DNA of 64,000 nt. It comes from JTS-RE37 sp041744575 (lineage in GTDB: Bacteria; Bacteroidota; Bacteroidia; Flavobacteriales; Flavobacteriaceae). The stretch is from NCBI GenBank assembly GCA_041744575.1, contig JBGTKP010000045.1:1-64000 (forward strand), in the 5' to 3' direction. Shown here in pieces: positions 48,761 to 58,217 of this stretch. The position numbers and the translations under genes were made by a program. Under the pieces are notes generated by a model. That model made no database searches, had not been told where the DNA came from, and was given only the letters and a program-made list of their open reading frames with translations. The number at the start of each line of letters is the position of its first letter. The stretch's first letter is position 1.

Positions 48761-50143
48761 CTAGGCCTGTTCCACGGGAATGGAGATCCGTATTTTCAGT
48801 TCCGGATGCTTCGAAATACAGGCCATTACCAGGCGTTGGGTTTCAACAGTGTTCTTCTGTGGTGAAATATATGGCAGAATATCGGCCCAGCCGTCTATAG
48901 AAACTGCTCTGGGAACAAATCCATAGCCATAATATTCTCCGCGGCGCAGGAGGATGATCCCGTCCTCTTCCTCATCGCGCCCTTTTTCTTTTATCATACA
49001 ATCCTCCTCTGAAGACATCATGCGGATGGCTGCCTCCACCCTGGGATTGTATAAATCAGATGTTTCCTCTCCGCGGCAGATACCATGGCAAGTGTTAAGT
49101 TTATAATGAAAGCAGGCAGGAACTTTTTCCTGAAGATGGCAATATTTGGCACAAAGTCCGAATTTGCGACACACTTCCTCCAAATAGGTCCGGCAATCTG
49201 AAATGGTCGTAAAAATCATCAGCGGAGCAGGGGTCAGACTGAGTTGGTTGTAGGCGAGATGCAGAATGCCATTTCTGTCTTCATAGGAACAAATGGCGTA
49301 TTGGGTAATTTTTCGTTTCTGAGCCCGGTTGTACATTGGATAATGGCGCTTAATTTCTGCCGATTCCATAAGCAACGCCAGCAGCTCACCTCCTGAAAGT
49401 TCGAATTCAACGTCTGCAGTTTCACGGCACATGGCCACTTCCCTGGTTGATTTGTCATAAAAATGGCCCAGTACCCTTTTTCTGATATTGATCGCCTTGC
49501 CTACATAGATAATCTGACCACGGTCATTCTTAAACCGGTAAATACCCGTAGCTCCGGGGAGCTTGTTTATGAGCCCACCCGGGAGAGACGGAGGTAAAGT
49601 AGCTTCCTGGGACCTGGCATTCAGGGACAATTTTATAACTTCTGCTGCCCCCTTTTCCTTCACCAGCATTTGAAAGAGAAGCAAGGTCGCATGAGCATCA
49701 CCCCTGGCCCTGTGTCTGTCTTTTAACGGGATACGCAGCGCCGAACAGAGTTTGCCCAAACTGTAGGAGTGATATCCGGGCAGTATTTTCCTGGACAGGC
49801 GGACGGTGCAAAGCTTCTTGCGAACGAAATCAATTCCTATGGCCCGGAATTCATTTTTTATAACATGGTAATCAAAGTTGACACTATGTGCCACGAAAAT
49901 AGCATCTGCCGTGATAGATGCTACCTTTTCGTTTATTTCCCTGAATGTCGGGGCGTTTCTTACAAGAAAGTTATCTATCCCGGTCAGTCCGGTGATATAA
50001 AGGGGGATTTCACATTCCGGGTTGACCAGCGAGGTAAATTCTTCCACCACCCTGTGTCCATCATATTTAAATATGGAAATTTCGGTGATCTTGTTTCCGT
50101 TGATTCCGTTCCCGGTAGTTTCTATGTCTACGATAGTGTACAA
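48761..50143 (-). CDS. 3'-5' exonuclease (DnaQ-like) fused to a GIY-YIG nuclease
   Basis: A 460-residue protein with TTG start (MYTIVDIETTGNGINGNKI). The N-terminal DEDDh exonuclease (about 1-165) has DIETTG, HSVNFDYHVIKNEF and DRHRARGDAHATL. A GIY-YIG nuclease domain (about 200-285) has GIYRFKNDRGQIIYVGKAIN with the conserved Arg in IRKRVLGHFY. The C-terminal part (about 290-460) resembles the UvrC/Cho region without a helix-hairpin-helix. Such fusions occur in flavobacteria and may process DNA adducts or repair intermediates. It is divergent from the fucose operon. Confidence 0.85.
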   Translation of the reverse strand: MYTIVDIETTGNGINGNKITEISIFKYDGHRVVEEFTSLVNPECEIPLYITGLTGIDNFLVRNAPTFREINEKVASITADAIFVAHSVNFDYHVIKNEFRAIGIDFVRKKLCTVRLSRKILPGYHSYSLGKLCSALRIPLKDRHRARGDAHATLLLFQMLVKEKGAAEVIKLSLNARSQEATLPPSLPGGLINKLPGATGIYRFKNDRGQIIYVGKAINIRKRVLGHFYDKSTREVAMCRETADVEFELSGGELLALLMESAEIKRHYPMYNRAQKRKITQYAICSYEDRNGILHLAYNQLSLTPAPLMIFTTISDCRTYLEEVCRKFGLCAKYCHLQEKVPACFHYKLNTCHGICRGEETSDLYNPRVEAAIRMMSSEEDCMIKEKGRDEEEDGIILLRRGEYYGYGFVPRAVSIDGWADILPYISPQKNTVETQRLVMACISKHPELKIRISIPVEQA

Positions 50144-50292
50144 AGGTTTATTATTTCAGAACGGATTTTAAAGGTAATTCAATTTCTCATAAAAACAGTT
50201 CCGGAAATGTGATCCCCTGTATTGGACAGAAAGAATTAAAATATCTCCTTACGAATGTATTTGATTCCGTATTTTTATGGAAACCTCAACCG

Positions 50293-51066
50293 ATGAAATT
50301 CAATTTAAAGGGGAAGACAGCCGTCGTTACAGGCGGAGCCAGCGGTATCGGGAAGGCTATCACTCAGGTTTTTGCCGCCCAGGGTGCCAGGGTGAACTGC
50401 CTGGACCTTTCTACCGCACACCTGGAAACAACATCCGGGGAAATGAACGCGTCCGGTGGTACAGTAATAGGGCATCAATGCGATGTGTCCCGCCAGGCAG
50501 ACGTACTTAAAACCATGAAGTCCATCCTTGAAGAACACAGGATTGACATCCTGATAAACAATGCAGGTATTGCCCATATCGGGACAGTGGAGACCACTCT
50601 TGAGGCCGACGTGGACCGTCTCTATCAGGTAAATATAAAAGGCGTCTACAATTGCTTACATGCATGTATCCCCCATATGAAGGAATACGGAGGCGTAATA
50701 ATCAATATGGCTTCGGTAGCCGCCACTGTAGGTATCTCTGACCGTTTTGCCTACTCAATGACCAAGGGAGCTGTACTGACCATGACCTATTCCGTTGCAA
50801 AGGATTACCTTGATTTTGGGATCCGATGTAATAGTATTTCTCCCGGTAGGGTCTACACGCCTTTTGTGGAAGGATACCTGGAGAAAAATTACCCTGATAA
50901 CAAAGAAGAAATGTTTCAAAAACTTTCGAAGACCCAACCCATAGGCAGAATGGGCATGCCCGAGGAAATAGCAAATTTGGCGCTTTATCTTTGTTCCGAG
51001 GAAGCGTCATTTATCACGGGTACCGATTTTCCAATTGACGGGGGATATATTAAATTAAACGGATAA
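50293..51066 (+). CDS. SDR-family dehydrogenase, probably 2-keto-3-deoxy-L-fuconate dehydrogenase
   Basis: A 257-residue classical SDR from ATG 50293. Cofactor motif TGGASGIGKA, NNAG in ILINNAGIAHIG, catalytic Ser in INMASVAA and YxxxK in AYSMTKGAVL, ending DFPIDGGYIKLNG. In the non-phosphorylating L-fucose route this enzyme would oxidise 2-keto-3-deoxy-L-fuconate to the 2,4-diketo acid. The assignment rests on the operon: the FAH-fold hydrolase that would use the product starts 3 bases downstream. Substrate not proven. Confidence 0.8.
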   Translation: MKFNLKGKTAVVTGGASGIGKAITQVFAAQGARVNCLDLSTAHLETTSGEMNASGGTVIGHQCDVSRQADVLKTMKSILEEHRIDILINNAGIAHIGTVETTLEADVDRLYQVNIKGVYNCLHACIPHMKEYGGVIINMASVAATVGISDRFAYSMTKGAVLTMTYSVAKDYLDFGIRCNSISPGRVYTPFVEGYLEKNYPDNKEEMFQKLSKTQPIGRMGMPEEIANLALYLCSEEASFITGTDFPIDGGYIKLNG

Positions 51067-51069
51067 TCA

Positions 51070-51924
51070 ATGAAACTAATACGATTTGGCCCGGTAGGAA
51101 AGGAAAAGCCAGGCATTCAGTTGACAGACGGAACGCGTCTCGATGTTTCTTCATTTGGTCAGGATTACGATGAATCGTTTTTCGGAAATAATGGAATGAA
51201 AAAGCTTGCAAAATGGCTGGTGCAAAATGCCGGGAAATGTCCTGGTGTTCCAGCCAAAACCAGGCTTGGCCCTCCATTGATCCGCCCATCAAAATTGGTT
51301 TGTGTCGGTCTGAACTATGCACAACACGCTGCGGAAAGCGGGATGAACATCCCAAGGGAACCTGTCCTTTTCTTTAAGGCCACCTCTGCGATTGTGGGAC
51401 CCAATGATGACCTGATACTGCCGAAAGGAAGTGTCAAGACCGACTGGGAGGTGGAACTTGCTTTTGTGGTGGGGAAAAGAGCTTCCTATATCAGTGAAGA
51501 AAAGGCCATGGATCATGTCGCTGGCTATATGCTACACAATGACTACAGTGAAAGAGAATTTCAGCTTGAACGCGAAGGGCAGTGGGTGAAGGGAAAGAGC
51601 TGTGATACTTTTGCCCCAATAGGGCCTTTTATCGCAGGTACGGATGAAATAAAAGATCCCCATCAACTGGGATTGTGGTTAAAGGTGAATGGAAAAATGA
51701 TGCAACAGAGCAATACATCCGATTTTGTATTTGGGATTCCCAAACTCCTCAGTTACATCAGCCAGTTTATGACATTACTGCCCGGAGATATTGTGTCGAC
51801 AGGAACCCCATTCGGGGTAGGTTTGGGACTGAAACCGCCAAAGTATTTGGAACCGGGTGATGTAATCGAATTGGGCATAGACGGGCTTGGCACCTCCAGG
51901 CAGGTGGCCAGGGCTTATACTTAA
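51070..51924 (+). CDS. FAH-fold hydrolase, probably 2,4-diketo-3-deoxy-L-fuconate hydrolase
   Basis: A 284-residue protein of the fumarylacetoacetate hydrolase fold. Metal-binding and catalytic parts are present: CVGLNYAQHAAESG, the Asp/Glu region in TDWEVELAFVVGKRA, HNDYSEREFQ, KGKSCDTFAPIGP and VSTGTPFGVGLGLKPP. Homologues are often misnamed ureidoglycolate lyase. In fucose operons it cleaves the diketo acid to pyruvate and L-lactate. It lies between the SDR and the fucosidase and is 10 bases from the latter. The role is inferred from context. Confidence 0.8.
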   Translation: MKLIRFGPVGKEKPGIQLTDGTRLDVSSFGQDYDESFFGNNGMKKLAKWLVQNAGKCPGVPAKTRLGPPLIRPSKLVCVGLNYAQHAAESGMNIPREPVLFFKATSAIVGPNDDLILPKGSVKTDWEVELAFVVGKRASYISEEKAMDHVAGYMLHNDYSEREFQLEREGQWVKGKSCDTFAPIGPFIAGTDEIKDPHQLGLWLKVNGKMMQQSNTSDFVFGIPKLLSYISQFMTLLPGDIVSTGTPFGVGLGLKPPKYLEPGDVIELGIDGLGTSRQVARAYT

Positions 51925-51934
51925 TGAAGGTCGC

Positions 51935-54031
51935 ATGAGACGGAATATGCTTCTCCTGACGGTCGGAATGATGGCCTGTAATGTTTTCGGCCAGACCAAA
52001 CCTCCCGCTTCCATCGGTCCTGTGCCCTCCCAGCGTCAGATGCTTTGGCATCCCCTGGAATACTACGCTTTCGTCCATTTCAACATGAATACCTTTACCA
52101 ATATGGAATGGGGTACCGGAAGCGAATCCCCTGATCAATTCCATCCCCTGCAGCTGGATACCAGGCAATGGGCCAGGATAGCCAAAGAAGCTGGAATGAA
52201 GGGCATCATCCTGACCGCAAAGCACCATGATGGTTTTTGCCTCTGGCCAACGGCCACTACCGCACATTCCGTCAAGAATTCCGCCTGGAGAAACGGGGAG
52301 GGAGATGTGCTTCGTGATCTGTCTGAAGCCTGCAGGGAATACGGTTTGAAGTTCGGAGTTTACCTTTCCCCCTGGGACAGGAATAATCAAGACTATGGTT
52401 CCCCGGCCTATGTGGAGGTTTTTCATACCCAACTCCGCGAGATCCTCAATAATTACGGAGATGTTTTTGAGGTGTGGTTTGATGGAGCCAATGGCGGTTC
52501 AGGGTATTATGGAGGAGCGAATGAAACAAGAAAAATTGATAGCCGTACGTATTACGAATGGGATAAGGTGACGGAAATAGTACGGGAAATGCAACCTGAT
52601 GCCGTAATTTTCAGCGATGGAGGTCCCGATATAAGATGGGTGGGAAATGAAGATGGCATGGCGAATGAAACCAACTGGGCCGTCATGCGCAGAGCGGAGA
52701 TCTACCCTGGCTGGCCACGGTACGTGGAATTGCGCTCCGGCCATCCGGATGGCACACACTGGCTGCCAGCTGAAGCCGATGTTTCTATCAGGCCCGGGTG
52801 GTATTACCACCCGGCTGAGGATCATCAGGTTAAATCGTTACCGGCATTGCTTGATATCTATTACGGCTCAGTTGGGAGAAATGCCTCCCTGCTGTTGAAC
52901 TTACCCGTGGATCAGCGGGGCCTGATACATGAAAAGGATGCGCAGCAACTCATGGTTTTAAAGGCGCAACTGGACAGGGATTTCGCAGTGGATCTGGCCA
53001 GGGACAGCGAGGTAACTGCTTCCCAGGTTCGCGGTAATTCCAGGGAATACACCGCTGCAAATGTCAATGACGGAAACCCGGCTACATTCTGGGCTCCCGA
53101 AGACACTACGGTCACCGCATCCCTTACGCTGACTTTTCCTACGGCGCTGGAAATGAACCGCTTGCTATTACAGGAATATATTCCGCTGGGGCAGCGGGTT
53201 CAGGAATTCTCCATAGAAGTAAAAGCCACTGGTCATTGGAAGGAGATTGACAGGCAGACCACCATTGGAAATAAGAGGATCCTCAGATTTGATCCAGTCA
53301 CAACCCGCCAGCTACGTATCAACATCCTGAAGGCCAAAGGTGCTCCGCTCCTCTCGAACATCGGGGTATTCCGGGCGCCGAATGTACTCAGTGAACCTGC
53401 CATCCGCCGATCGCGGCAAGGGTTGGTTTCCATTGAGGTGCCGGATAAACAATTGAACATTTATTACAAAGTGGGAGAAGCGGCAGACGAGAATAGCTGG
53501 CAGGCTTATGACGCGTGTTTTCGGGCTGAAGGTCCAACCGTGGTCCGGGCCATGGCGGTTGATCCTCAAGGTCCTGACAGCACTGCCGTGGTGAAACGTT
53601 ATTTTGATATCTTTAAAAAAGACTGGAAGGTCCTGAAAGTGAGCTCAGGGGAATTAGAGGAGGGGTATAAAATGTTGGACGATGATCCCGGCACTTTCTG
53701 GGCATCGCATGAGGGCATTGGCCTGCCACAGGAAATTACCATCGATCTGGGAAAGGTAGAGAGGATACGGGGCTTTAGCTACTGGCCCATGCAGGAGCGC
53801 TGGTCATATGGGATCATTACCGAATATGAATTGCTGGGGAGCAATGACAATAAAAACTGGCAGATATTGTCTTCCGGGGAATTCGCAAATATTGGGAACC
53901 ATCCGGTAGAACAGTTCAAATCAGTCACGCCGGTACCGGTCAGATTTCTTACATTGAAAGCATTGAAAGTTCACGGTGAAATAGCCAGGGTTTCAATTGG
54001 GGAATTCGGGATATTGACCACAAAGGATTAA
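51935..54031 (+). CDS. Secreted alpha-L-fucosidase, GH29, with discoidin-like domains
   Basis: A 698-residue protein with signal peptide (MLLLTVGMMACNVFGQ). The GH29 barrel (about 20-350) has HFNMNTFTNMEWG, LTAKHHDGFCLWPTA and the nucleophile Asp in VFEVWFDGANGG. An F5/8 type C (discoidin) domain is likely around 375-490, and a second one near the C-terminus (about 575-698), with FSYWPMQERWS and FLTLKALKVHGE. It releases L-fucose from fucosylated glycans outside the cytoplasm. It feeds the importer FucP, three genes away in the same operon. Confidence 0.92.
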   Translation: MRRNMLLLTVGMMACNVFGQTKPPASIGPVPSQRQMLWHPLEYYAFVHFNMNTFTNMEWGTGSESPDQFHPLQLDTRQWARIAKEAGMKGIILTAKHHDGFCLWPTATTAHSVKNSAWRNGEGDVLRDLSEACREYGLKFGVYLSPWDRNNQDYGSPAYVEVFHTQLREILNNYGDVFEVWFDGANGGSGYYGGANETRKIDSRTYYEWDKVTEIVREMQPDAVIFSDGGPDIRWVGNEDGMANETNWAVMRRAEIYPGWPRYVELRSGHPDGTHWLPAEADVSIRPGWYYHPAEDHQVKSLPALLDIYYGSVGRNASLLLNLPVDQRGLIHEKDAQQLMVLKAQLDRDFAVDLARDSEVTASQVRGNSREYTAANVNDGNPATFWAPEDTTVTASLTLTFPTALEMNRLLLQEYIPLGQRVQEFSIEVKATGHWKEIDRQTTIGNKRILRFDPVTTRQLRINILKAKGAPLLSNIGVFRAPNVLSEPAIRRSRQGLVSIEVPDKQLNIYYKVGEAADENSWQAYDACFRAEGPTVVRAMAVDPQGPDSTAVVKRYFDIFKKDWKVLKVSSGELEEGYKMLDDDPGTFWASHEGIGLPQEITIDLGKVERIRGFSYWPMQERWSYGIITEYELLGSNDNKNWQILSSGEFANIGNHPVEQFKSVTPVPVRFLTLKALKVHGEIARVSIGEFGILTTKD

Positions 54032-54034
54032 CGG

Positions 54035-54817
54035 ATGGACCTGCAATTAAATGACAAAGTGATCATCGTGACCGGAGCCGCCAAAGGTATTGGTCTCGGG
54101 ATAAGCAAACAGCTGGCGCGGGAAGGGGCCATCCCGGCACTCATTGGCAGGAATGCCGGGGATCTTTTAGATGCTACAAAAGAGATTCATAGTGAAGGCG
54201 GGCGTTGTTTTCATTATGTAGCGGAATTAACGGACCCGGCGCAATGCAGGGAAGCGGTTCGGGCCGTTATTAAAAATTTAAAGCAGATCAACGGCCTGGT
54301 GAACAATGCGGGGGTAAATGACGGGGTAAGTCTTGAAAAGGGGAGTCATGAAGAATTTATAAATTCCATTCACCGCAACCTCACACATTATTATCTCATG
54401 GCACATTCAAGTCTTCCGGAGTTGAAGAGGACCAGGGGGGCGATTGTCAATATCGGTTCCAAGACGTCCTTTACCGGGCAGGGGGGTACCTCCGGGTATG
54501 CCGCGGCCAATGGCGGCAGAAGTGCCCTGACGCGGGAATGGGCGGTGGAATTGCTGCCCTTTGGAATCCGCGTCAATGCCGTTATTGTGGCAGAATGCTA
54601 TACACCCCTTTACAAAAAATGGATCCATACTTTTGAGGATCCGGAAACAAAACTGGCGCAAGTTGAAGACAGGATCCCTCTCGGGAAACGGATGACCTCC
54701 CCGGAGGAAATTGCAGATACCGTTGCCTTCCTGCTCTCAGCAAGGTCCAGCCATACTACCGGCCAGCTTATTTTCGTGGATGGAGGCTATACGCATTTAG
54801 ACAGGGCCCTAACCTAA
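54035..54817 (+). CDS. SDR-family protein, L-fucose dehydrogenase-like, with Asn in place of the catalytic Lys
   Basis: A 260-residue SDR whose first motif TGAAKGIGLGI and NNAG (90-93) are normal. The catalytic Ser is at 142 (NIGSKTS), but the YxxxK motif reads Tyr155-Ala-Ala-Ala-Asn159 (AAT at 54509-54511), so the Lys that lowers the Tyr pKa is missing. The following segment GGRSALTREWAVEL is typical of fucose dehydrogenases. It may still be active through another residue or have become a non-catalytic partner. By position it is the best candidate for L-fucose to fuconolactone. Confidence 0.75.
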   Translation: MDLQLNDKVIIVTGAAKGIGLGISKQLAREGAIPALIGRNAGDLLDATKEIHSEGGRCFHYVAELTDPAQCREAVRAVIKNLKQINGLVNNAGVNDGVSLEKGSHEEFINSIHRNLTHYYLMAHSSLPELKRTRGAIVNIGSKTSFTGQGGTSGYAAANGGRSALTREWAVELLPFGIRVNAVIVAECYTPLYKKWIHTFEDPETKLAQVEDRIPLGKRMTSPEEIADTVAFLLSARSSHTTGQLIFVDGGYTHLDRALT

Positions 54818-54829
54818 ACCACCGCCAGT

Positions 54830-56152
54830 ATGAACAACGCTGAACAACCGCCGGTCATCGCAAAAAATATGCTCATTCCTTTTGTGCTGATTACTTCGCT
54901 GTTTGCCCTCTGGGGATTTGCCAATGATATAACAAACCCAATGGTCTCGGCCTTCAAAAAGGTACTGGAACTCAATAATACGCAGGCCTCCTGGGTACAG
55001 GCCGCGTTTTACGGAGGATATTTCACGATGGCGCTTCCTGCCGCCTATGTAGTGAAAAAATATTCCTATAAAGCAGGCATCCTCACAGGACTGGTTTTAT
55101 ATGCTTCGGGGGCCCTGCTTTTTTATCCTGCCGCTGAACTTGAGAATTATTTTTTCTTCCTTATGGCGCTATACATTCTTACGTTCGGGCTGGCTTTCCT
55201 CGAAACAACCGCGAATCCGTATATCCTTGCTATGGGGGCAGAAGAGACAGCCACAAGGCGACTGAATCTTGCACAGGCATTCAATCCCTTGGGCGCGCTT
55301 TCAGGTTTACTGGTCGCACAGGTATTCATCCTGGGAGCCCTGCAGTCCGATGACCTGGATCCGTCGGGGAAGAGCATCTATGAAACCCTGGCGGCTCCTG
55401 CAAAAGCTGCTGTTAAAACCGCCGACCTGGCTGTTATAAGCAAACCGTATGTGGCGTTGGGAGGGTTTGTGATCCTGATGTTCATATTGATCTCCCTTGT
55501 AAAAATGCCCAGAAGCAGGGATGTCCGTGACGAAGCCGGGATGTGGGATTCCATAAAAAGAATTTTCAGACTGGAGCGGTTTGTTGGGGGGGTAATATCA
55601 CAAATGTTCTACGTTGGGGCACAGATCATGTGCTGGACTTACATCTACCAATATGCGGAGAATCTGGGGATCAATAACCAGGATGCCGTCTATTATGCCT
55701 ATAGCGCCCTGGGAATCTTTCTAGGAGGCAGATTTCTTTGCACCTATCTCCTGCATTACATCAATTCGGGAAAACTGCTGATGATTTTGGCCCTCATGGC
55801 CGTATGTTGTTGCCTCGGGGCCATCTTTATAGAAGGGATGGGAGGCTTGTACAGCCTGGTATTGATTTCATTTTGCGCGTCCCTCATGTTCCCAACTATT
55901 TACGGCATTGCACTAACCGGCCTGGGTGATGATGCCAAAACCGCCTCTGCATTTCTGGTGATGGCGATTGTCGGAGGTGCCTTTATGCCTATTTTACAAG
56001 GTCTTATCCTCGATATTGGCGGGATAGCGTATGACGATGTTCGCATTGCCGGTGTGCCTGAGGTAAATTTCTCGTTCATCCTGCCGTTGGTCTGCTTTCT
56101 GATAGTGGCCGTTTACGGATATAGGACATTGCATAATTATTCAGTAGGTTAG
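54830..56152 (+). CDS. fucP: L-fucose permease (MFS, FucP type)
   Basis: A 440-residue, 12-helix major facilitator. The motif WGFANDITNPMVSAF in helix 1 carries the Asp used for proton coupling in FucP, and AFLETTANPYIL in helix 4 carries the key Glu. It imports L-fucose (and possibly related 6-deoxyhexoses) with protons. It lies 12 bases after the SDR gene and 17 before the flavin dehydrogenase, in one operon. Substrate inferred from family and from the fucosidase next to it. Confidence 0.9.
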   Translation: MNNAEQPPVIAKNMLIPFVLITSLFALWGFANDITNPMVSAFKKVLELNNTQASWVQAAFYGGYFTMALPAAYVVKKYSYKAGILTGLVLYASGALLFYPAAELENYFFFLMALYILTFGLAFLETTANPYILAMGAEETATRRLNLAQAFNPLGALSGLLVAQVFILGALQSDDLDPSGKSIYETLAAPAKAAVKTADLAVISKPYVALGGFVILMFILISLVKMPRSRDVRDEAGMWDSIKRIFRLERFVGGVISQMFYVGAQIMCWTYIYQYAENLGINNQDAVYYAYSALGIFLGGRFLCTYLLHYINSGKLLMILALMAVCCCLGAIFIEGMGGLYSLVLISFCASLMFPTIYGIALTGLGDDAKTASAFLVMAIVGGAFMPILQGLILDIGGIAYDDVRIAGVPEVNFSFILPLVCFLIVAVYGYRTLHNYSVG

Positions 56153-56169
56153 CATCAAACGAACAAACT

Positions 56170-57333
56170 ATGGGTAGGATATCGGAGATTACATTTGATG
56201 ACAACTATCCCTCTGTAGAAGACCTGCGGGCAAAAGCCCGCAGGAGGATTCCCAGATTTGCCTTTGAATACCTGGACGGCGGCTGTAATGAGGATGTCAA
56301 TCTCCACAAGAATACCGCCGAGATCCGTGCATTGGAATTATTCCCCAGATATCTTGACACTTATCCGGGTGCTGATCTGCAAACCACGCTGTTCGGGCAT
56401 ACCTACGCTGCACCTTTCGGAATTGCTCCAGTTGGATTACAGGGGCTCATGTGGCCCAACGCTGCCGAGATACTGGCAGCAGCTGCCAGCCGGCATAACA
56501 TTCCGTTTATCCTGAGCACGGTAACGACAAGCAGCATTGAACGGATCAGTGAACTGACGGAGGGCAGGGCATGGTTTCAGTTGTACCATCCTTTGGAGAA
56601 CAGCGTATGTGATGACCTGATCAGGAGGGCCGAAGCCGCCGGTTGTCCGGTACTGGTACTCCTTTGCGATGTCCCTACCTTTGGGTTCAGGCCCAGGGAT
56701 ATCCGGAACGGCCTCTCCATGCCACCTAAAATGACCACCCGTAATATCATGCAAATCCTTGGTAAGCCGGGTTGGGCCCTGCGTACTTTAAAATATGGTC
56801 AGCCAGCTTTTGAAACCCTGAGGCCGTATATGCCGAAAGATCTGAACCTTATGCAACTGGGCAAGTTCCTGGACGAATTATTTTCCAAGCGCATGCATTC
56901 AGATAAAATTGCACGCATCCGGAATTTATGGAAAGGCAAACTGGTTCTGAAAGGGGTTGCGACTGAAGCCGATGCCCGGAAGGCCATAGCACTAGGACTG
57001 GATGGGATCATCGTATCCAATCATGGGGGCAGGCAGCTGGATGCCGGAGAATCGGCCATCGGGCCACTGAGACGTATTGCGGCACTCCATCGGGACAATT
57101 TCACAGTGATGATGGATAGCGGGATTCGTTCCGGACCTGACATTGCAAGGACCCTGGCTGCCGGAGCCCATTTTACATTTATGGGACGATCTTTTATGTA
57201 TGGGGTCGCCGCCTTGGGAGACCGCGGGGGAGACCACACCATATCCCTACTCAGAACCCAGTTGAAACAGGTTATGGAGCAGTTGGGCTGTGCCCGGATC
57301 CAGGATCTTCCGCAGCATTTAATTCACAGATAG
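56170..57333 (+). CDS. FMN-dependent alpha-hydroxy-acid dehydrogenase (L-lactate type)
   Basis: A 387-residue protein of the LldD/glycolate oxidase family. FMN site: APFGIAPVGLQGLMWP and FILSTVTTSS; catalytic His in IVSNHGGRQLD; Arg in MDSGIRSGPDIARTLA; phosphate-binding TFMGRSFMYG. It oxidises an L-2-hydroxy acid to the 2-keto acid. As the last gene of the fucose operon, which would produce L-lactate, it fits a lactate-to-pyruvate step. Other hydroxy acids cannot be excluded. It ends 40 bases before the convergent SDR gene. Confidence 0.87.
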   Translation: MGRISEITFDDNYPSVEDLRAKARRRIPRFAFEYLDGGCNEDVNLHKNTAEIRALELFPRYLDTYPGADLQTTLFGHTYAAPFGIAPVGLQGLMWPNAAEILAAAASRHNIPFILSTVTTSSIERISELTEGRAWFQLYHPLENSVCDDLIRRAEAAGCPVLVLLCDVPTFGFRPRDIRNGLSMPPKMTTRNIMQILGKPGWALRTLKYGQPAFETLRPYMPKDLNLMQLGKFLDELFSKRMHSDKIARIRNLWKGKLVLKGVATEADARKAIALGLDGIIVSNHGGRQLDAGESAIGPLRRIAALHRDNFTVMMDSGIRSGPDIARTLAAGAHFTFMGRSFMYGVAALGDRGGDHTISLLRTQLKQVMEQLGCARIQDLPQHLIHR

Positions 57334-57373
57334 GCAGTCCATTTTAGTCCTTGAATCCCCTCCTTAAAAGAGC

Positions 57374-58156
57374 CTACTTGGCAGTCCACCCTCCATCCAC
57401 CGTCAGCATGGATCCCACCATATAACTTCCGGCATCGCTGGCCAGGAATATAGCGGCACCCTGGATCTCCTTTAACTCGCCCCACCGAGCCAGGGCCGTG
57501 GCACCGACGATAAAATTCATTGCCTCAGGGGTATCTGCAATGGGAAGGTTCATTTCCGTCAGGAACGGACCAGGGCAGATGGCATTTACATTGATGTTGA
57601 AGGGTGCCAGTTCGAGTCCGAGAGCGCGCGTCATCTGTACTACAGCACCTTTGCTGGAAGCATAGGGTGTGCGATTGGCCAGACCAACCAATCCCAACGT
57701 ACTGGCAAGGTTGATGATCCTGCCACCACCATTTGCTTTCATGTGCGGGGTGACTGCCCGGCTGCAGTTCCAGGTGCCATCGACATTCACGGCCATTACC
57801 ATTTTAAAATCTTCCGGGCTGAGTTCGTCAATGGCACCCCTGATGTTGATGCCGGCACTGTTTATAAGGATATCAAGACCTCCCAGATCTTTCAGCACTG
57901 CTGTAACCACACCTATCACTGCTTTGGCGTCGGTAACATCGGCGGTATACGCGCGGCTTTTGGTATTAAAATCTTTTTGTAGTTGCGCGGCGGCTGCCTC
58001 TCCTTCCTGAAGGTTCCGGTTGAGGAGGGCTACCTGGGCCCCACAGGATGCAAGACCAGCCGCCATAGCATAACCCAGGCCTTTGGAGCCGCCGGTGATC
58101 AGGGCGGTCTTCCCCTTCATATCAAAAAGTCGTATTCCCGGCAAAGGTGTGCTCAT
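57374..58156 (-). CDS. SDR-family oxidoreductase, gluconate 5-dehydrogenase-like
   Basis: A 260-residue classical SDR (MSTPLPGIRLFDMKGKTAL). Motifs: TGGSKGLGYAMA, NSAGINIRG, Ser in INLASTLG, and an intact YASSK in RTPYASSKGAVVQ. It most resembles gluconate 5-dehydrogenases and related polyol/keto-acid reductases. It is followed on the same strand after 61 bases by an exported TIM-barrel isomerase. Together with the dehydratase and GntP on the other side, this suggests use of a sugar acid. Substrate unknown. Confidence 0.82.
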   Translation of the reverse strand: MSTPLPGIRLFDMKGKTALITGGSKGLGYAMAAGLASCGAQVALLNRNLQEGEAAAAQLQKDFNTKSRAYTADVTDAKAVIGVVTAVLKDLGGLDILINSAGINIRGAIDELSPEDFKMVMAVNVDGTWNCSRAVTPHMKANGGGRIINLASTLGLVGLANRTPYASSKGAVVQMTRALGLELAPFNINVNAICPGPFLTEMNLPIADTPEAMNFIVGATALARWGELKEIQGAAIFLASDAGSYMVGSMLTVDGGWTAK

Positions 58157-58217
58157 TCCAATTTGTCTTAGGTTGATTTCAATATTTTATTTTGTCCTGG
58201 GCATCCAGAATGCCTGG

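Noticed and set aside
51767..52432. A 221-codon open frame across the FAH-hydrolase and fucosidase junction on the minus strand
   Set aside because: Both overlapped genes have strong family motifs on the plus strand; the minus frame has none.
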